NCBI RefSeq assembly: GCF_900112585.1
Contig: NZ_FOLY01000007.1
Span: 1 to 64,000, forward strand
From: Kushneria avicenniae
GTDB taxonomy: Bacteria > Pseudomonadota > Gammaproteobacteria > Pseudomonadales > Halomonadaceae
Direction of reading: 5' to 3'
DNA length: 64,000 nt
Below, one piece after another: positions 18,438 to 28,600 of the stretch (position 1 is the stretch's first letter; each line of letters begins with the position of its first letter). The notes beneath the pieces were generated by a model. The model ran no database searches, was not told the DNA's origin, and saw only the letters and a program-made list of their open reading frames with translations. Position numbers and translations under genes: made by a program.

Positions 18438-18462
18438 TATGCTGTCAGGGCAGGACAGCATA
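18438..18462. promoter_or_regulatory. Dyad operator candidate upstream of gldA
   Basis: Perfect 9-bp arms TATGCTGTC and GACAGCATA are separated by 7 bp. The left arm contains TATGCT, which could be a -10 element of a gldA promoter, so a protein bound here could repress transcription. It lies 26 bp before the gldA ATG. Confidence 0.45.
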
Positions 18463-18487
18463 AATTCCCCTCCAAAGGAGACCTTCG

Positions 18488-19612
18488 ATGTCTGCTCCCA
18501 ACGAGAAAGTCTTTATCAGCCCCGCCCGCTATGTTCAGGGCGCCAACACGCTCTCCCGTGCTGGCCACTATGTGTCAAAGCTGGGTCAGCAGGCACTGGT
18601 CATTGCTGACGACTTCGTCTGGAAGATGGCTGGAAAGACGCTGAGCGACAGTCTCGAGAACAGCAATATCCGCTTTGAACACGCGCTTTTTGAAGGGGAA
18701 TCCTCTACTGGCGAAATCGACCGGCTGGTCAAACAGGGCGAAATGCTCAAGGCCGACGTGGTCATTGGTTTTGGCGGCGGCAAGACGCTGGACACCGCCA
18801 AGGGCGTGGCCGACAGACTCAATGCCGCCTGCGCCGTGCTGCCCACCACTGCCTCGACGGATGCCCCGACCAGCGCGCTGTCGGTCATTTACAGCGATGA
18901 AGGCGAATTCGAGTCCTATCGCTTCTACGAGAAGAACCCCAACCTGGTGCTGGTCGACACCGCCATTATCGTCAAGGCACCGCCACGCTTTCTGGCTTCC
19001 GGTATTGCCGATGCGCTGGCCACCTGGGTCGAGGCGCGCGCCGCCATTCGCGCCAGCGCCACCAACATGGCCGGCGGCCAGGCCACGATTCTCGGTCAGA
19101 CCATCGGCGAGAAGTGCGAGGAAGTCCTGTTTGATCACGCCCTGCTGGCCTGGCAGGCCAACGAAGCGCAGGTCGTGACCCCCGCCTTCGAAGCCGTGGT
19201 CGAAGCCAACACGCTTTTGAGCGGACTGGGTTTTGAAAGCGGTGGACTGGCCGGTGCCCATGCCATCCACAACGGCTTTACCGCCCTGCACGGCGAGATT
19301 CACGAGCTCACCCACGGTGAAAAGGTCGCCTACGGCACCGTGGCGCAGCTGATTCTGGATCAGACGCCCCAGGCCGAGCTGGAAGAGTATCTGGATCTCT
19401 ACCTCGCTCTGGGGCTGCCGGTGACGCTTGAAGCCCTCAAGCTCAAGGACGTCAGCGATGAAGACCTCTACCGCGTGGCTGAAGCCGCGCTCAAGCAAGG
19501 AGAGTCGATTCACAATCTGGCCTATTCGCTCACCCCGGATCAGGTCGTGTACGCCATCAAGGCGGTCGACGTCCATGCGCGCGCCTATATGGAAAAGCTC
19601 GGCTGGGAATAA
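18488..19612 (+). CDS. gldA: Glycerol dehydrogenase
   Basis: A 374-residue member of the iron-type alcohol dehydrogenase superfamily, converting glycerol to dihydroxyacetone with NAD+. The nucleotide-binding segment [16 protein letters not shown] is at about residue 95, and the [16 protein letters not shown] segment follows. The metal ligands are Asp in [11 protein letters not shown] and His in [14 protein letters not shown] and [18 protein letters not shown] lies 6 bp upstream of the ATG. It ends at a strong terminator and is a single-gene unit. A dihydroxyacetone kinase-like gene in the window (42.8 kb) could in principle act on its product. Confidence 0.93.
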   Translation: MSAPNEKVFISPARYVQGANTLSRAGHYVSKLGQQALVIADDFVWKMAGKTLSDSLENSNIRFEHALFEGESSTGEIDRLVKQGEMLKADVVIGFGGGKTLDTAKGVADRLNAACAVLPTTASTDAPTSALSVIYSDEGEFESYRFYEKNPNLVLVDTAIIVKAPPRFLASGIADALATWVEARAAIRASATNMAGGQATILGQTIGEKCEEVLFDHALLAWQANEAQVVTPAFEAVVEANTLLSGLGFESGGLAGAHAIHNGFTALHGEIHELTHGEKVAYGTVAQLILDQTPQAELEEYLDLYLALGLPVTLEALKLKDVSDEDLYRVAEAALKQGESIHNLAYSLTPDQVVYAIKAVDVHARAYMEKLGWE

Positions 19613-19626
19613 CCGTCTTCTGACAG

Positions 19627-19652
19627 AAAAGGGCCGCACCGCGGCCCTTTTT
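19627..19652 (+). terminator. Intrinsic terminator after gldA
   Basis: The stem AAAAGGGCCGC / GCGGCCCTTTTT has an ACC loop and a T-run. Confidence 0.9.
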
Positions 19653-19764
19653 CGTGCCCACCGCCAGCCGATACCGCTTTTGACAGACGAAAAAGGATGG
19701 CGGCCTCGCTATGCTGACAGCAGTGTTGATTCCCTTGATGTGGCCGGATCGGAAGCCGAGCCCC

Positions 19765-21477
19765 ATGCAAAACGCCGACATTGCCCGCACGCTTGAACGC
19801 CTGGCGACCCTTCTGGACATTGAAGGTGCCAATGCCTTTCGCGTTCGCGCCTATCGAAGCGCCGCACAGTCCATTGAGTCACACTCCCGCCCCCTGCAGA
19901 AGATGGTGGCCAATGATGAGGCACTGACCGAGCTGTCCGGCATCGGCCGCGACCTGGCCGAAAAGATCACCGAACTGATCACCACCGGGCATCTTGCAGT
20001 GCTTGAAGAGACCGAGAAGCGGCTGCCCTCCGGACTGTTACAGCTGATGCGGGTCAGTCAGCTGGGACCGCGACGTATACGCCAGCTTCATGACGCGCTG
20101 GGCATCGACAGCCTCGAAGCCCTCAAGGAAGCGGCTCGGGAAGGCCGGATCAGCGCGCTCGAGGGCTTTGGGCAAAAGACCGAAGCCGGCATTCTCAGGG
20201 AGGCCGAGCGCCTGGACGATGCCCTGCCACGTACGCGCATCGATGAGGCCCTTCAGGCCGCCGAGGAGCTGATCAAATGGCTTGAGCGCGCCGACGGAGT
20301 CCAGCGACTCAGTGTGGCCGGCAGCCTGCGCCGAGGTCTGGAGACGATCGGCGATCTCGACATTCTGGTCAGCAGCGATGATGGCCCGGCCATCATGGCC
20401 CACCTGATGAACTATCCGGAGATAGCCGAGATTGTTGCTCACGGCAAGACAAAATCCACCATTTATCTCCATTCGGGTCTGCAGGTGGATGTCCGCGTGG
20501 TGGCCGATGAGAGTTTTGGCGCCGCGCTTTACTATTTTACCGGCTCGCAGGCCCACAACATTGCCACCCGTAAAATGGCCACCGGCCGAGGACTCAGGAT
20601 CAACGAGTACGGCATCTACAAGGGGAAACAACAGCTGGCAGGCCGCACCGAAGAAGAGGTTCTGGCAAAAATCGACCTGCCCTGGATAGCGCCCGAACTG
20701 CGGGAAAACCGCGGCGAAATCGAGGCTGCTCTTGAGGGTACCCTACCCGAGCTTGTCACCCTTGATGACATTCGCGGTGACCTGCATATGCACACCACGG
20801 CTTCTGATGGCCAGGCAAGCCTCGAGAAAATGGTGCACGCCGCCAGAAAGCGCGGCTATCGCTATATTGCCATTACCGACCATTCACAGCGTCTGGCGAT
20901 GGCCAACGGGCTGGATGCCAGGCGCCTGCGTGAACAGATGGCCGAGATCGACGCACTCAATGGCCGACTGAAGAACTTTACCGTGTTAAAGGGCAACGAG
21001 GTCGATATTCTGGAAGACGGTACGCTGGATCTGCCCGATGACGTGCTTGCAGAACTCGATGTCTGCGTATTCTCGGTACATTCGAAGTTCAACCTGTCAC
21101 GCGAGAAACAGACCGAGCGCATCCTGCGCGCCATGGACAATCCGCACGTCAATATTCTGGCCCACCCGACCGGGCGTATCATCAACGGTCGTGAAGGATA
21201 TGACGTCGATATCGAGGCTGTACTGCACGGCGCCAGAGCGCGCGGCGTCTTTCTCGAGATCAACGCCCAGCCCGCCCGGCTCGACCTCACCGATCACTGG
21301 GTATGCATGGCACGCGATATCGGCGTGGCCCTTGCAATCAATACCGATGCCCACGCCACCGGCCAGCTGGGTCACATGACCGTCGGCGTCACCCAGGCCC
21401 GCAGCGGCTGGCTGGAACGAAAGGATGTGCTCAATACCCGAACCGTCACCCAGCTCAAAAAGCTGATGCAACGCTAA
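19765..21477 (+). CDS. polX: DNA polymerase/3'-5' exonuclease PolX
   Basis: A 570-residue two-domain repair enzyme. Residues 1-300 are the Pol X core: HhH-type segments (ELSGIGRDLAEKI, LGPRRIRQLHDALG), then the nucleotidyltransferase motif SVAGSLRRGLETIGDLDILV with two catalytic Asp. The C-terminal PHP domain starts at about 340 with DLHMHTTASDGQ and continues with ITDHSQR, KGNEVDIL, SVHSK, AHPTGR and NTDAH, all consistent with an active metal-dependent exonuclease. The start at MQNADIARTLERL follows a GGAAG..GAG site. The role is base-excision-type repair. Confidence 0.92.
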   Translation: MQNADIARTLERLATLLDIEGANAFRVRAYRSAAQSIESHSRPLQKMVANDEALTELSGIGRDLAEKITELITTGHLAVLEETEKRLPSGLLQLMRVSQLGPRRIRQLHDALGIDSLEALKEAAREGRISALEGFGQKTEAGILREAERLDDALPRTRIDEALQAAEELIKWLERADGVQRLSVAGSLRRGLETIGDLDILVSSDDGPAIMAHLMNYPEIAEIVAHGKTKSTIYLHSGLQVDVRVVADESFGAALYYFTGSQAHNIATRKMATGRGLRINEYGIYKGKQQLAGRTEEEVLAKIDLPWIAPELRENRGEIEAALEGTLPELVTLDDIRGDLHMHTTASDGQASLEKMVHAARKRGYRYIAITDHSQRLAMANGLDARRLREQMAEIDALNGRLKNFTVLKGNEVDILEDGTLDLPDDVLAELDVCVFSVHSKFNLSREKQTERILRAMDNPHVNILAHPTGRIINGREGYDVDIEAVLHGARARGVFLEINAQPARLDLTDHWVCMARDIGVALAINTDAHATGQLGHMTVGVTQARSGWLERKDVLNTRTVTQLKKLMQR

Positions 21478-21544
21478 CGTCTCCAGTAGCCCCCGGTGAC
21501 CTCACCGAGGATACCGCGGCATTTTCATTACTCGACAGACCAAC

Positions 21545-21572
21545 AAAAACGCCGCCCCGGCCGGGGCGGCGT
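21545..21572 (-). terminator. Intrinsic terminator after ahcY
   Basis: The GC-rich stem CGCCGCCCCGG / CCGGGGCGGCG is followed on the minus strand by a T-run (A-run at 21545-21549 on the plus strand). Confidence 0.85.
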
Positions 21573-21592
21573 CGATGGATCACAAAAAAGAA

Positions 21593-22996
21593 TCAGTAGC
21601 GATACTCGTGCGGCTTGTACGGGCCTTCCTGCGGCACGCCCAGGTATTCGGCCTGCTTCAGCGTCATTTTGGTGAGCATCCCCCCAAAACCTTCGACCAT
21701 GTAGCGAGCGACTTCCTCATCGAGCTGCTTGGGCAGCACTTCCACAGTCACGGCCGGACGCTCGGCGACCGGGATATCGGCAAATCGGCGCTCGAACAGG
21801 TGAATCTGTGCCAGCACCTGGTCGGCGAAGGAGCCGTCCATGACGCGCGACGGATGGCCGGTCGCATTGCCCAGGTTGACCAGACGGCCTTCGGAGAGCA
21901 GCAGCAGATAGTCGTCGCTGCTGGCATCGAAGCTGCCCGGTGTACCATCGCGATAGATCTTGTGGACCTGCGGCTTGATCTCTTCCCAGGCCCAGTGCTT
22001 GCGCATCCAGGCTGTATCGATCTCGTTGTCGAAGTGACCGATGTTGCAGACCACCGCGCCCTTTTTGATCGCGCCCAGCATGCCGGCGTCGCAGACGTTG
22101 ATGTTGCCGGTGGTGGTCACCAGCACGTCGATCCTGCCCAGCATGGCCGTGTTGAGGTTGCTGCCGGACTCGTCGTTGATGCCGTCGACGTAGGGCGAGA
22201 CGACCTCATAGCCATCCATGCAGGCCTGCATGGCGCAGATAGGATCGACTTCGCTGACCTTGACGATCATGCCCTCATTACGCAGACCGGCCGCAGAGCC
22301 CTTGCCCACATCGCCGTAGCCGATCACCAGCGCCTGCTTGCCGGAGAGCAGGTGGTCAAGACCGCGTTTGATGGCGTCCGACAGCGAGTGGCGGCAGCCA
22401 TACTTGTTGTCGTTTTTCGACTTGGTGACCGAGTCATTGACGTTGATGGCCGGGACGCGCAGCGTGCCCTTGCGCATCATTTCGACCAGACGATGCACGC
22501 CGGTCGTGGTCTCTTCGCTGATGCCGTGGATGGCATCCAGAAGCTCCGGGTGATCATCGTGGAGCATCAGGGTCAGATCGCCGCCATCGTCGAGCACCAT
22601 GTTCGGGCGCCAGCCGTCCGGGCCTTCGATGGTCTGCTGGATGCACCACCAGAACTCCTCTTCGGTCTCGCCCTTCCAGGCAAAAACCGGCGTCCCGGCG
22701 GCGGCAATCGCCGCGGCGGCCTGATCCTGGGTCGAGAAGATGTTGCACGAGGACCAGCGGACGCTGGCCCCCAGCTCGATCAGCGTTTCGATCAGGACCG
22801 CCGTCTGAATCGTCATGTGGATGCAGCCAGCAATGCGGGCGCCCTTGAGCGGCTGCTGATCGCGATACTTGGCGCGAATCTTCATCAGCGCCGGCATTTC
22901 GGTCTCGGCGATGCGGATTTCGCGGCGGCCCCAGTCGGCCAGACCGATATCGGCAACCCTGTAGTCCTGTTGAACGGCGTTTTCGGCAGTAGCCAT
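21593..22996 (-). CDS. ahcY: Adenosylhomocysteinase
   Basis: A 467-residue NAD+-dependent enzyme that splits S-adenosylhomocysteine into adenosine and homocysteine, removing the by-product of SAM-dependent methylation. Visible landmarks are the substrate-binding [13 protein letters not shown] and [16 protein letters not shown] segments, the [14 protein letters not shown] dinucleotide fold, [10 protein letters not shown], and the C-terminal KPHEYRY that closes the NAD site. The start at [10 protein letters not shown] has CAGGAG 8 bp upstream. A riboswitch sits in the leader. Confidence 0.96.
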   Translation of the reverse strand: MATAENAVQQDYRVADIGLADWGRREIRIAETEMPALMKIRAKYRDQQPLKGARIAGCIHMTIQTAVLIETLIELGASVRWSSCNIFSTQDQAAAAIAAAGTPVFAWKGETEEEFWWCIQQTIEGPDGWRPNMVLDDGGDLTLMLHDDHPELLDAIHGISEETTTGVHRLVEMMRKGTLRVPAINVNDSVTKSKNDNKYGCRHSLSDAIKRGLDHLLSGKQALVIGYGDVGKGSAAGLRNEGMIVKVSEVDPICAMQACMDGYEVVSPYVDGINDESGSNLNTAMLGRIDVLVTTTGNINVCDAGMLGAIKKGAVVCNIGHFDNEIDTAWMRKHWAWEEIKPQVHKIYRDGTPGSFDASSDDYLLLLSEGRLVNLGNATGHPSRVMDGSFADQVLAQIHLFERRFADIPVAERPAVTVEVLPKQLDEEVARYMVEGFGGMLTKMTLKQAEYLGVPQEGPYKPHEYRY

Positions 22997-23016
22997 GAAA
23001 TACTCCTGGCAGGTAG

Positions 23017-23090
23017 CGGGCGCCGTTGAATCCGGGGTATCCAGCTCGAGCCTCGCAGGGATCACTTCCCTGCTGCAGCGCCCCTCGAGT
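23017..23090 (-). promoter_or_regulatory. S-adenosylhomocysteine (SAH) riboswitch
   Basis: On the minus strand the ahcY leader reads CTCGAG-GGGCGCTGCAGC, then a hairpin CAGGGA..TCCCTG, then CGAGGCTCGAG, a short linker and CAACGGCGCC. This is the SAH riboswitch layout: the P1 helix CTCGAG/CTCGAG, the invariant GCGCUGC block, the AGGCUCGAG return strand and a 3' GGCGCC that pairs back to GGGCGC as the pseudoknot. Such elements switch ahcY on when SAH rises. The ATG lies 20 nt downstream. Confidence 0.85.
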
Positions 23091-23232
23091 GGACATGACG
23101 CCTCACAAGGGCGTGAGGCAAAATGCTGAGACAAATTATAGCGGGCTGGCACCTTGAATGGTCAACACTGGACACCAGAGCCGCCAGCTTCGCTCATGTT
23201 ATCGGCAGCTCAAGGCGAAACGCGAGACACCA

Positions 23233-24498
23233 TCAGTGATGGGTCGATTCACTGGAAGACTTGTCGATCCCCGGCACCACATGCCCGACCAGCTTTCCGA
23301 TGGTCAGTCCCTGCACCAGGATGGAAAACAGCACGATGATGTAGGTGATCATCACGATCGGCTCACGATACTCGCTTTCCGGCAGGCCCAGCGCCAGCGC
23401 CACCGAGATGCCGCCGCGCAGTCCGCCCCACGTCAGTACCCGGGTCGTGCCGCGGCGATAATCGACCCAGCGACGCATCGCCATCATGGGCAGGCCGATA
23501 GTGGTCAGACGCACTGCCAGAATGATCAGGATCAGGGGGCCTGCCACCAGCAGATAGCTGCTCTCGAAGGGGATCAGCAAAAGCTCCAGCCCGATCAGAA
23601 CAAACAGTACGGCGTTGAGAATTTCATCGATCAGCTCCCAGAAGCCGTCCACATAGCGCCGGGTGTTTTCCGACATTGCATGTTCGCGGCCGCGATTGCC
23701 GATGAAAAGCCCCGCAATGACCATCGCGATCGGCCCCGAGACCTCAAGCCAGGTGGCCAGCGCATAGCCGCCCAGCACCAGCGCCAGACTGATCAACACC
23801 TCGACCTGATACTGATCGATGCTTTTCATCATCTGATAGGCGATGTACCCCACGATCAGTCCCAGCAGCAGACCACCGCCGGCCTCTTCACCAAAGAGCA
23901 TCAGCGAGTGCGTCGCCGTGAGCTGCTCGCCGGCCGTGGCCGCGCCTGCCAGCAGGGTAAAGACCACCACCGCCACGCCGTCGTTGAACAGCGACTCGCC
24001 GACGATCTTGATCTCCATGTCCTCCGGCGCACCGGCACTTTGCATGATACCCAGCACCGCGATCGGGTCGGTCGGTGAGATCAGCGCACCAAACACCAGG
24101 CAGTAGAGATACGGCACCTCGATATTGAAGGTATTGAAAAGCCACCAGGCAGCGCTGCCGATGGCCAGTGTGGACACCACCACACCCACCGAGGCCAGAA
24201 AGCCGATCGAATAGCGATAGCGCCTGAGCTTGTCGATATCCACATGCAGGGCACCGGCAAACAGCAGAAACGACAGCATGCCGTCCATTAAAAGCGCATT
24301 GAAATTGATACTGCCGAGCCACTGCTCGGTGAGATCGGTGACATAGGTAAACCCCAGATGATCCAGCGCAATCAGCGCCAGCGACATCACCAGGGCAATC
24401 ACCATCACGCCGATGGTGGCGGGCAGGCGAACAAAACGGTAGTTGAACCACGAAAACAACGCGGTAATCGTGATGAAAAGGGCAGCAATATTCAGCAT
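23233..24498 (-). CDS. Na+/H+ antiporter, CPA1 family
   Basis: A 421-residue inner-membrane protein with about 12 helices. CPA1 signatures include LLFAGALHVDIDKLR, GALISPTDPIAVLGIM, the ion-binding VGESLFNDGVAVVVF (Asn-Asp pair) and LTWGGLRGGISVALALGLP. Family members exchange cytoplasmic Na+ (or K+) for H+, fitting a salt-tolerant host. It lies 130 bp downstream of metK on the same strand, beyond the metK terminator, and so probably has its own promoter. Confidence 0.88.
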   Translation of the reverse strand: MLNIAALFITITALFSWFNYRFVRLPATIGVMVIALVMSLALIALDHLGFTYVTDLTEQWLGSINFNALLMDGMLSFLLFAGALHVDIDKLRRYRYSIGFLASVGVVVSTLAIGSAAWWLFNTFNIEVPYLYCLVFGALISPTDPIAVLGIMQSAGAPEDMEIKIVGESLFNDGVAVVVFTLLAGAATAGEQLTATHSLMLFGEEAGGGLLLGLIVGYIAYQMMKSIDQYQVEVLISLALVLGGYALATWLEVSGPIAMVIAGLFIGNRGREHAMSENTRRYVDGFWELIDEILNAVLFVLIGLELLLIPFESSYLLVAGPLILIILAVRLTTIGLPMMAMRRWVDYRRGTTRVLTWGGLRGGISVALALGLPESEYREPIVMITYIIVLFSILVQGLTIGKLVGHVVPGIDKSSSESTHH

Positions 24499-24568
24499 AA
24501 CAGCGTGCTCGGTCGAGAAATCGGCCTGTTCAGGGCAGAAAGGCTCATGAGGATAGCCAATCCTGGGC

Positions 24569-24597
24569 CATAAAAAAGCCCACGCAAGCGTGGGCCC
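24569..24597 (-). terminator. Intrinsic terminator after metK
   Basis: On the minus strand, GCCCACGC TT GCGTGGGC is followed by a T-run (A-run at 24572-24577). Confidence 0.88.
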
Positions 24598-24628
24598 TGA
24601 TCCAATACCGCCATGTCAGCCGCGGAAA

Positions 24629-25849
24629 TTACAGCCCGGCCGCGTCGCGAAGCGCCTCGGCACGGTCCGTTTTCTCCCAGGGGAAGGCAGTAAAGGTTTC
24701 GGTCTGCTCCTTACCGCTGACGTCACGCCAGGTGTAGGTGTGCTCGAACGGTTCACGGCCGAAATGGCCGTAGGAGGCAGTGAGCTGATACATCGGATGG
24801 AGCAGGTCCAGCATGCGGGTGATCGCATGGGGACGCAGGTCAAAGTGTTCGCGCACCAGCTCGATGATCTTGTCATCGCTGATTCTGCCGGTCCCGAAGG
24901 TGTTGATCGATACCGACGTCGGCTGGGCCACGCCGATGGCGTAGGAGATCTGGATCTCGCACTTGTCGGCGATGCCGGAGGCCACCACGTTCTTGGCCAC
25001 ATAGCGCCCGGCGTAGGCGGCGCTGCGATCCACCTTGGACGGGTCCTTGCCGGAGAAGGCGCCACCGCCGTGACGGGCCATGCCGCCGTAGGTATCGACA
25101 ATGATCTTGCGCCCGGTCAGGCCGCAGTCGCCGACCGGACCGCCAATCACGAACTTGCCGGTCGGATTGATGTGAAAGCGGGTCGACTCGGTGATCCACT
25201 CGGCTGGCAGCACATCACGGATGATCAGCTCCTCGACGGCGTAGCGTAGCTCCTCCTGCGAGATGCTCTCATCATGCTGGGTCGACAGCACCACCGCGTC
25301 TACCGAGACCGGCTTGCCATCCTCGCCGTAGCGGAAGGTCACCTGGCTTTTGGCATCCGGACGCAGCCAGCCCAGCGTGCCGTTACGGCGCAGTTGAGAC
25401 TGACGCTCGACCAGACGATGTGAGTAGTGGATCGGCGCCGGCATATAGGACGGCGTCTCGTTGGTGGCATAGCCAAACATCAGGCCCTGGTCACCCGCGC
25501 CCTGATCCTCGGGTTTGGAGCGGTCCACGCCTTGGGCAATATCGACGCTCTGCTTGCCGATCAGATTGAGCACGCCGCAGGTGGCGCCATCAAAGCCGAC
25601 TTCGGAGGAGGTGTAGCCGATGTCCGAGATCACACGGCGCACCAGATCTTCCAGATCCACCCAGGCGCTGGTGGTAATTTCGCCGGCCACGATCGCCACT
25701 CCCGTCTTGACCAGCGTCTCACATGCCACGCGCGCCTGCTTGTCCCGGGCAATCAGGGCATCAAGCACGGCATCGGAAATCTGATCGGCGATCTTGTCGG
25801 GATGGCCTTCGGAGACGGATTCGGAGGTAAACAGGGAGTATTCGCTCAT
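24629..25849 (-). CDS. metK: S-adenosylmethionine synthetase
   Basis: A 406-residue cytoplasmic enzyme that makes SAM from methionine and ATP. Family signatures are [20 protein letters not shown] at the N-terminus, [12 protein letters not shown] at about residue 120 and [19 protein letters not shown] at about 270. AAAGGATC precedes the ATG. No SAM riboswitch could be recognised in the leader. In related gammaproteobacteria metK is close to tkt; here about 20 kb of carbohydrate genes lie between them. Confidence 0.97.
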   Translation of the reverse strand: MSEYSLFTSESVSEGHPDKIADQISDAVLDALIARDKQARVACETLVKTGVAIVAGEITTSAWVDLEDLVRRVISDIGYTSSEVGFDGATCGVLNLIGKQSVDIAQGVDRSKPEDQGAGDQGLMFGYATNETPSYMPAPIHYSHRLVERQSQLRRNGTLGWLRPDAKSQVTFRYGEDGKPVSVDAVVLSTQHDESISQEELRYAVEELIIRDVLPAEWITESTRFHINPTGKFVIGGPVGDCGLTGRKIIVDTYGGMARHGGGAFSGKDPSKVDRSAAYAGRYVAKNVVASGIADKCEIQISYAIGVAQPTSVSINTFGTGRISDDKIIELVREHFDLRPHAITRMLDLLHPMYQLTASYGHFGREPFEHTYTWRDVSGKEQTETFTAFPWEKTDRAEALRDAAGL

Positions 25850-26188
25850 GAAGACTCTGGATCCTTTTGACGCTCATTGCTGAGCAGGAAATATAAGGGG
25901 TCAGGCCACACTGCACGCAGCAGTTGTCCTGTCATGGCTGTGGCTACCGATACTATCGGCACATGGCAAAAAGTTTACACCCGGTAAAAGCAAAGTGCCT
26001 AACCCGCTGCCCTGCAGTGTTTTCAAGACCGCCACGCAGAGCGCTCATGAAAAAGACACGTCCCTTTTTCCCGACCTGACCATCGTTGATGACGCCTTTT
26101 ACGACAGCGCCCCTTACAATCACGAACTGGAATAAAGGGAACACGGCTGTCCCCCTTTTCCCTTACACGTTCAGAAAAAGGTGAAACC
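25850..26188. other. Divergent intergenic region, metK / lactonase
   Basis: Here 339 bp separate the divergent metK and lactonase genes. I see no convincing ORF or known riboswitch. An imperfect hairpin, AAGGGAACA / TGTCCCCCTT, lies at 26135-26157 just before the lactonase gene. Confidence 0.5.
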
Positions 26189-27193
26189 ATGTCATCACCG
26201 CACGCCCTTTTTGCCTATATCGGCTGTGGCGGCGCCGGCCGGGTCTGTCTGGTGCACTACGCCGAGGAGCATCTTGAGCTGATCGAAAGCGTCATGCTGC
26301 CCGGCCTCGAAAAGGCCGGCGGCTCCATGCCGCTGTGCCTGAGCCCGGACCGACGCTATCTTTATGCGGCCGGTCGCGGCACCCCGATGGGCATCTTCAC
26401 GTTTGCCATTGATGCCGACAGCCATCGTCTTTCTCCGGTATCGAGCTTTCCCATTGAAGAAAGCGTGGCCTATCTGGCCTGCACGACGCGGGAGGCCCGT
26501 CTCTACTCGGCGTCCTACCATCATCACCTGGTGGCCGCCTACGCAACGTCTCCAGAGGGCGGCGTAGCAAGCGAGCAGGCGCGCCAGGCCACCGAACCCA
26601 ACGCGCACTGCATTCTGCCCGACCCGGACGAGCGCAACCTGCTGTTTACCAGCCTCGGCGGTGACCGGGTCTACTGCGCCAGTATCGAGGCGCAGCCGCC
26701 CTTTTCCGACACGAGTGACGTCACCCTGCCTGAGGGCACCGGCCCCAGGCATTTGATCTTCAACAAGAAAGGGACGCAGCTCTATCTGCTCGGCGAGCTG
26801 GATGGCTCCATCACGCTGTTTGATTACGACAGCAGCAGCCGGCGCCTGACCGAGCGACAGCGGGTCGTGATCGACAAGGGGGCGGCAGAGACCTTCTGGG
26901 CGGCGGACATCCATCTCGATGCCGAAGAACGCTATCTCTACGCCTCCGAGCGCAGCAGCTCGCTGGTCACCTCGTTTGAAGTCGATAGCGACAGCGGCCA
27001 GCTCGCGCGCGTTGATGCCTTCGAGGTCGAAACCCAGCCCAGAGGGTTCGCGCTGGATGCCACCGGGCAGATCATGCTGGTGGCCGGCCAGCAATCCCAT
27101 CACGTGGCGGCCTATCACCTCAACGAAGGACGACTCGAGTTCAGGGATCGCGTCGAAGTCGCCGAATCCCCCGACTGGGTCGAGATGGCCTGA
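26189..27193 (+). CDS. Lactonase family protein (6-phosphogluconolactonase-like beta-propeller)
   Basis: A 334-residue seven-bladed beta-propeller of the PF10282 lactonase family (E. coli Pgl/YbhE type). Repeated blade motifs are visible, such as LSPDRRYLYAAGR, DPDERNLLFTS, FNKKGTQLYLLGELDGS, DAEERYLYASERSSSL and TQPRGFALDATGQIMLVAG. Members hydrolyse 6-phosphogluconolactone or other sugar lactones. AAAAGGTG precedes the ATG. It stands at the left border of the carbohydrate island. The substrate is not determined by sequence alone, and a sugar-acid lactone is possible. Confidence 0.75.
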   Translation: MSSPHALFAYIGCGGAGRVCLVHYAEEHLELIESVMLPGLEKAGGSMPLCLSPDRRYLYAAGRGTPMGIFTFAIDADSHRLSPVSSFPIEESVAYLACTTREARLYSASYHHHLVAAYATSPEGGVASEQARQATEPNAHCILPDPDERNLLFTSLGGDRVYCASIEAQPPFSDTSDVTLPEGTGPRHLIFNKKGTQLYLLGELDGSITLFDYDSSSRRLTERQRVVIDKGAAETFWAADIHLDAEERYLYASERSSSLVTSFEVDSDSGQLARVDAFEVETQPRGFALDATGQIMLVAGQQSHHVAAYHLNEGRLEFRDRVEVAESPDWVEMA

Positions 27194-27199
27194 ACACTG

Positions 27200-27226
27200 G
27201 CGACCGCAGGCCTCGCCTGCGGTCGC
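27200..27226. terminator. Bidirectional hairpin between lactonase and MFS genes
   Basis: A perfect 12-bp stem, GCGACCGCAGGC / GCCTGCGGTCGC, with a CTC loop lies between convergent genes. The T-tract is short. Confidence 0.65.
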
Positions 27227-27232
27227 TGTTCG

Positions 27233-28552
27233 TCAGCGCCCTGTGCCGGTCTCGTGCTGCTCGGCGGCATCACTTTGATCCACCTTCAGCCAGTGCAGCA
27301 TCACGAAGGCACAGGCGTAGAGGGCCACAAAGGTCCAGACCACCCCGGTATTGCCGACCAGCGGCTGCATGAGCGCCACCACACCGGTCCCCAGAAAAAT
27401 GGCACCGCCGGCCGCCGTGGTGTACATCGCCATCGCCGCGCCCTTGTGGGCAGGCACCAGCGCCGGCATGATCGCCCCCATGGGCACGAAACCCGCCAGC
27501 ATGATGCCGAACACGGTACCGGCGGCCAGCGTTGCCACATAGCCCCAGTCGGAACCTGCCGGCACCATGTGCGGCACGTACCACCACAGCAAGAGCCCCA
27601 CGGCAGAGCCCACCACGCCGAACCAGCGCACCGTACGCGTCCAACCCCATCTGTCGCCCAGCGTGCCAAAGGCAGCGTTGAACAAAATGTTGCCGGCATA
27701 GATCACCGTGGTCATCAACAGCCAGCGTGACTGCCCCCAGCCCATCTCATCGGCAATGATGACCGGCAGGATCACGAACATGCCGAACTCCGGCGCGGTA
27801 TTGATCAGCCGGACCAGAAAGCCCATCGCCACGCGCGGCTCGCGAAAGGTCAGGCGCAGACCGCTGGTCATGACGTCAGCTGCAGACTCGCCTTCAGGCG
27901 CCAGTCGCAGGCGCCCGGTGGGCTCACGCACACCGAACCAGGCCAGCACAAAGCCCAGCGTCACCAGCGCCATGGACGCCCACATGGTGGCCGTCTCGCC
28001 CAGATGGCCACCGCCGAAGGCAGGGATGGCGATCACCGCAAACAGCGAGCCCAGCGTCGGCAGCCCGCCGGTAAACATCACGTAGAACCAGCCCACCGCG
28101 GCGCCGTTGCGACTGCGCGGTGCCACTGCGTTGATCCAGACCAGAAAGGCAAAGGCAAACAGCGGAAAGCCGAAGCCGCGAAAGAAGTAACTCACAAAGA
28201 CCAGCGTTACCGAGTCAATGCGCAGCGACAGCAAAAAGAGAATCTCGAACACCATCCAGACGCCAAAGCCCAGCAGCATGACGCGCCGCGGACCGAACAG
28301 GTCGGCCAGTGCGCCGGACAGATAGGAGGCGATCAGTACCGCCAAGCTGTACATGGCGATGATGGTCGGCACCAGAGGCGCTCCCGCCTCACCGAGCGCA
28401 TGACTCATGTGCGGTGCAATGAAGTTGGACTCGACACCGTTGCCGGTCATGAAAATCAGAACGCCGAGAAATCCCCAGCGCAGGCTGTGGGGAATCCCCA
28501 CGCGGTCAAGGCGGGTTTCCCCGGCCTCGCCCGCAACCGCTTTGGTCGTCAT
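27233..28552 (-). CDS. MFS transporter, probably polyol permease type (RbtT/DalT/CsbX-like)
   Basis: A 439-residue protein with 12 predicted membrane helices and MFS signature loops (SGALADLFGPRRVMLLGFG between helices 2 and 3; FGTLGDRWGWTRTVRW in the second half). The N-terminal segment MTGNGVESNFIAPHMSHALG recalls bacterial ribitol/arabinitol permeases, which use H+ symport. The gene is directly downstream of the erythritol/threitol dehydrogenase-like gene, separated by a terminator, which supports a polyol substrate. The subfamily assignment is moderate. Confidence 0.65.
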   Translation of the reverse strand: MTTKAVAGEAGETRLDRVGIPHSLRWGFLGVLIFMTGNGVESNFIAPHMSHALGEAGAPLVPTIIAMYSLAVLIASYLSGALADLFGPRRVMLLGFGVWMVFEILFLLSLRIDSVTLVFVSYFFRGFGFPLFAFAFLVWINAVAPRSRNGAAVGWFYVMFTGGLPTLGSLFAVIAIPAFGGGHLGETATMWASMALVTLGFVLAWFGVREPTGRLRLAPEGESAADVMTSGLRLTFREPRVAMGFLVRLINTAPEFGMFVILPVIIADEMGWGQSRWLLMTTVIYAGNILFNAAFGTLGDRWGWTRTVRWFGVVGSAVGLLLWWYVPHMVPAGSDWGYVATLAAGTVFGIMLAGFVPMGAIMPALVPAHKGAAMAMYTTAAGGAIFLGTGVVALMQPLVGNTGVVWTFVALYACAFVMLHWLKVDQSDAAEQHETGTGR

Positions 28553-28600
28553 TACTATCCCGTCCGTGTCGATGGCTCATCCGAAACGCAGGCATAAAAA

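Noticed and set aside
21575-23029. Plus-strand ORF of 484 codons
   Set aside because: Antisense to ahcY and its riboswitch; a by-product of high GC codon bias.
25850-25990. Possible SAM riboswitch before metK
   Set aside because: No SAM-I, SAM-II or SAM-IV type conserved core could be recognised on the minus strand.
25953-26144. 63-codon minus-strand ORF upstream of metK
   Set aside because: No start-site support, no recognisable content, and it occupies the metK promoter region.
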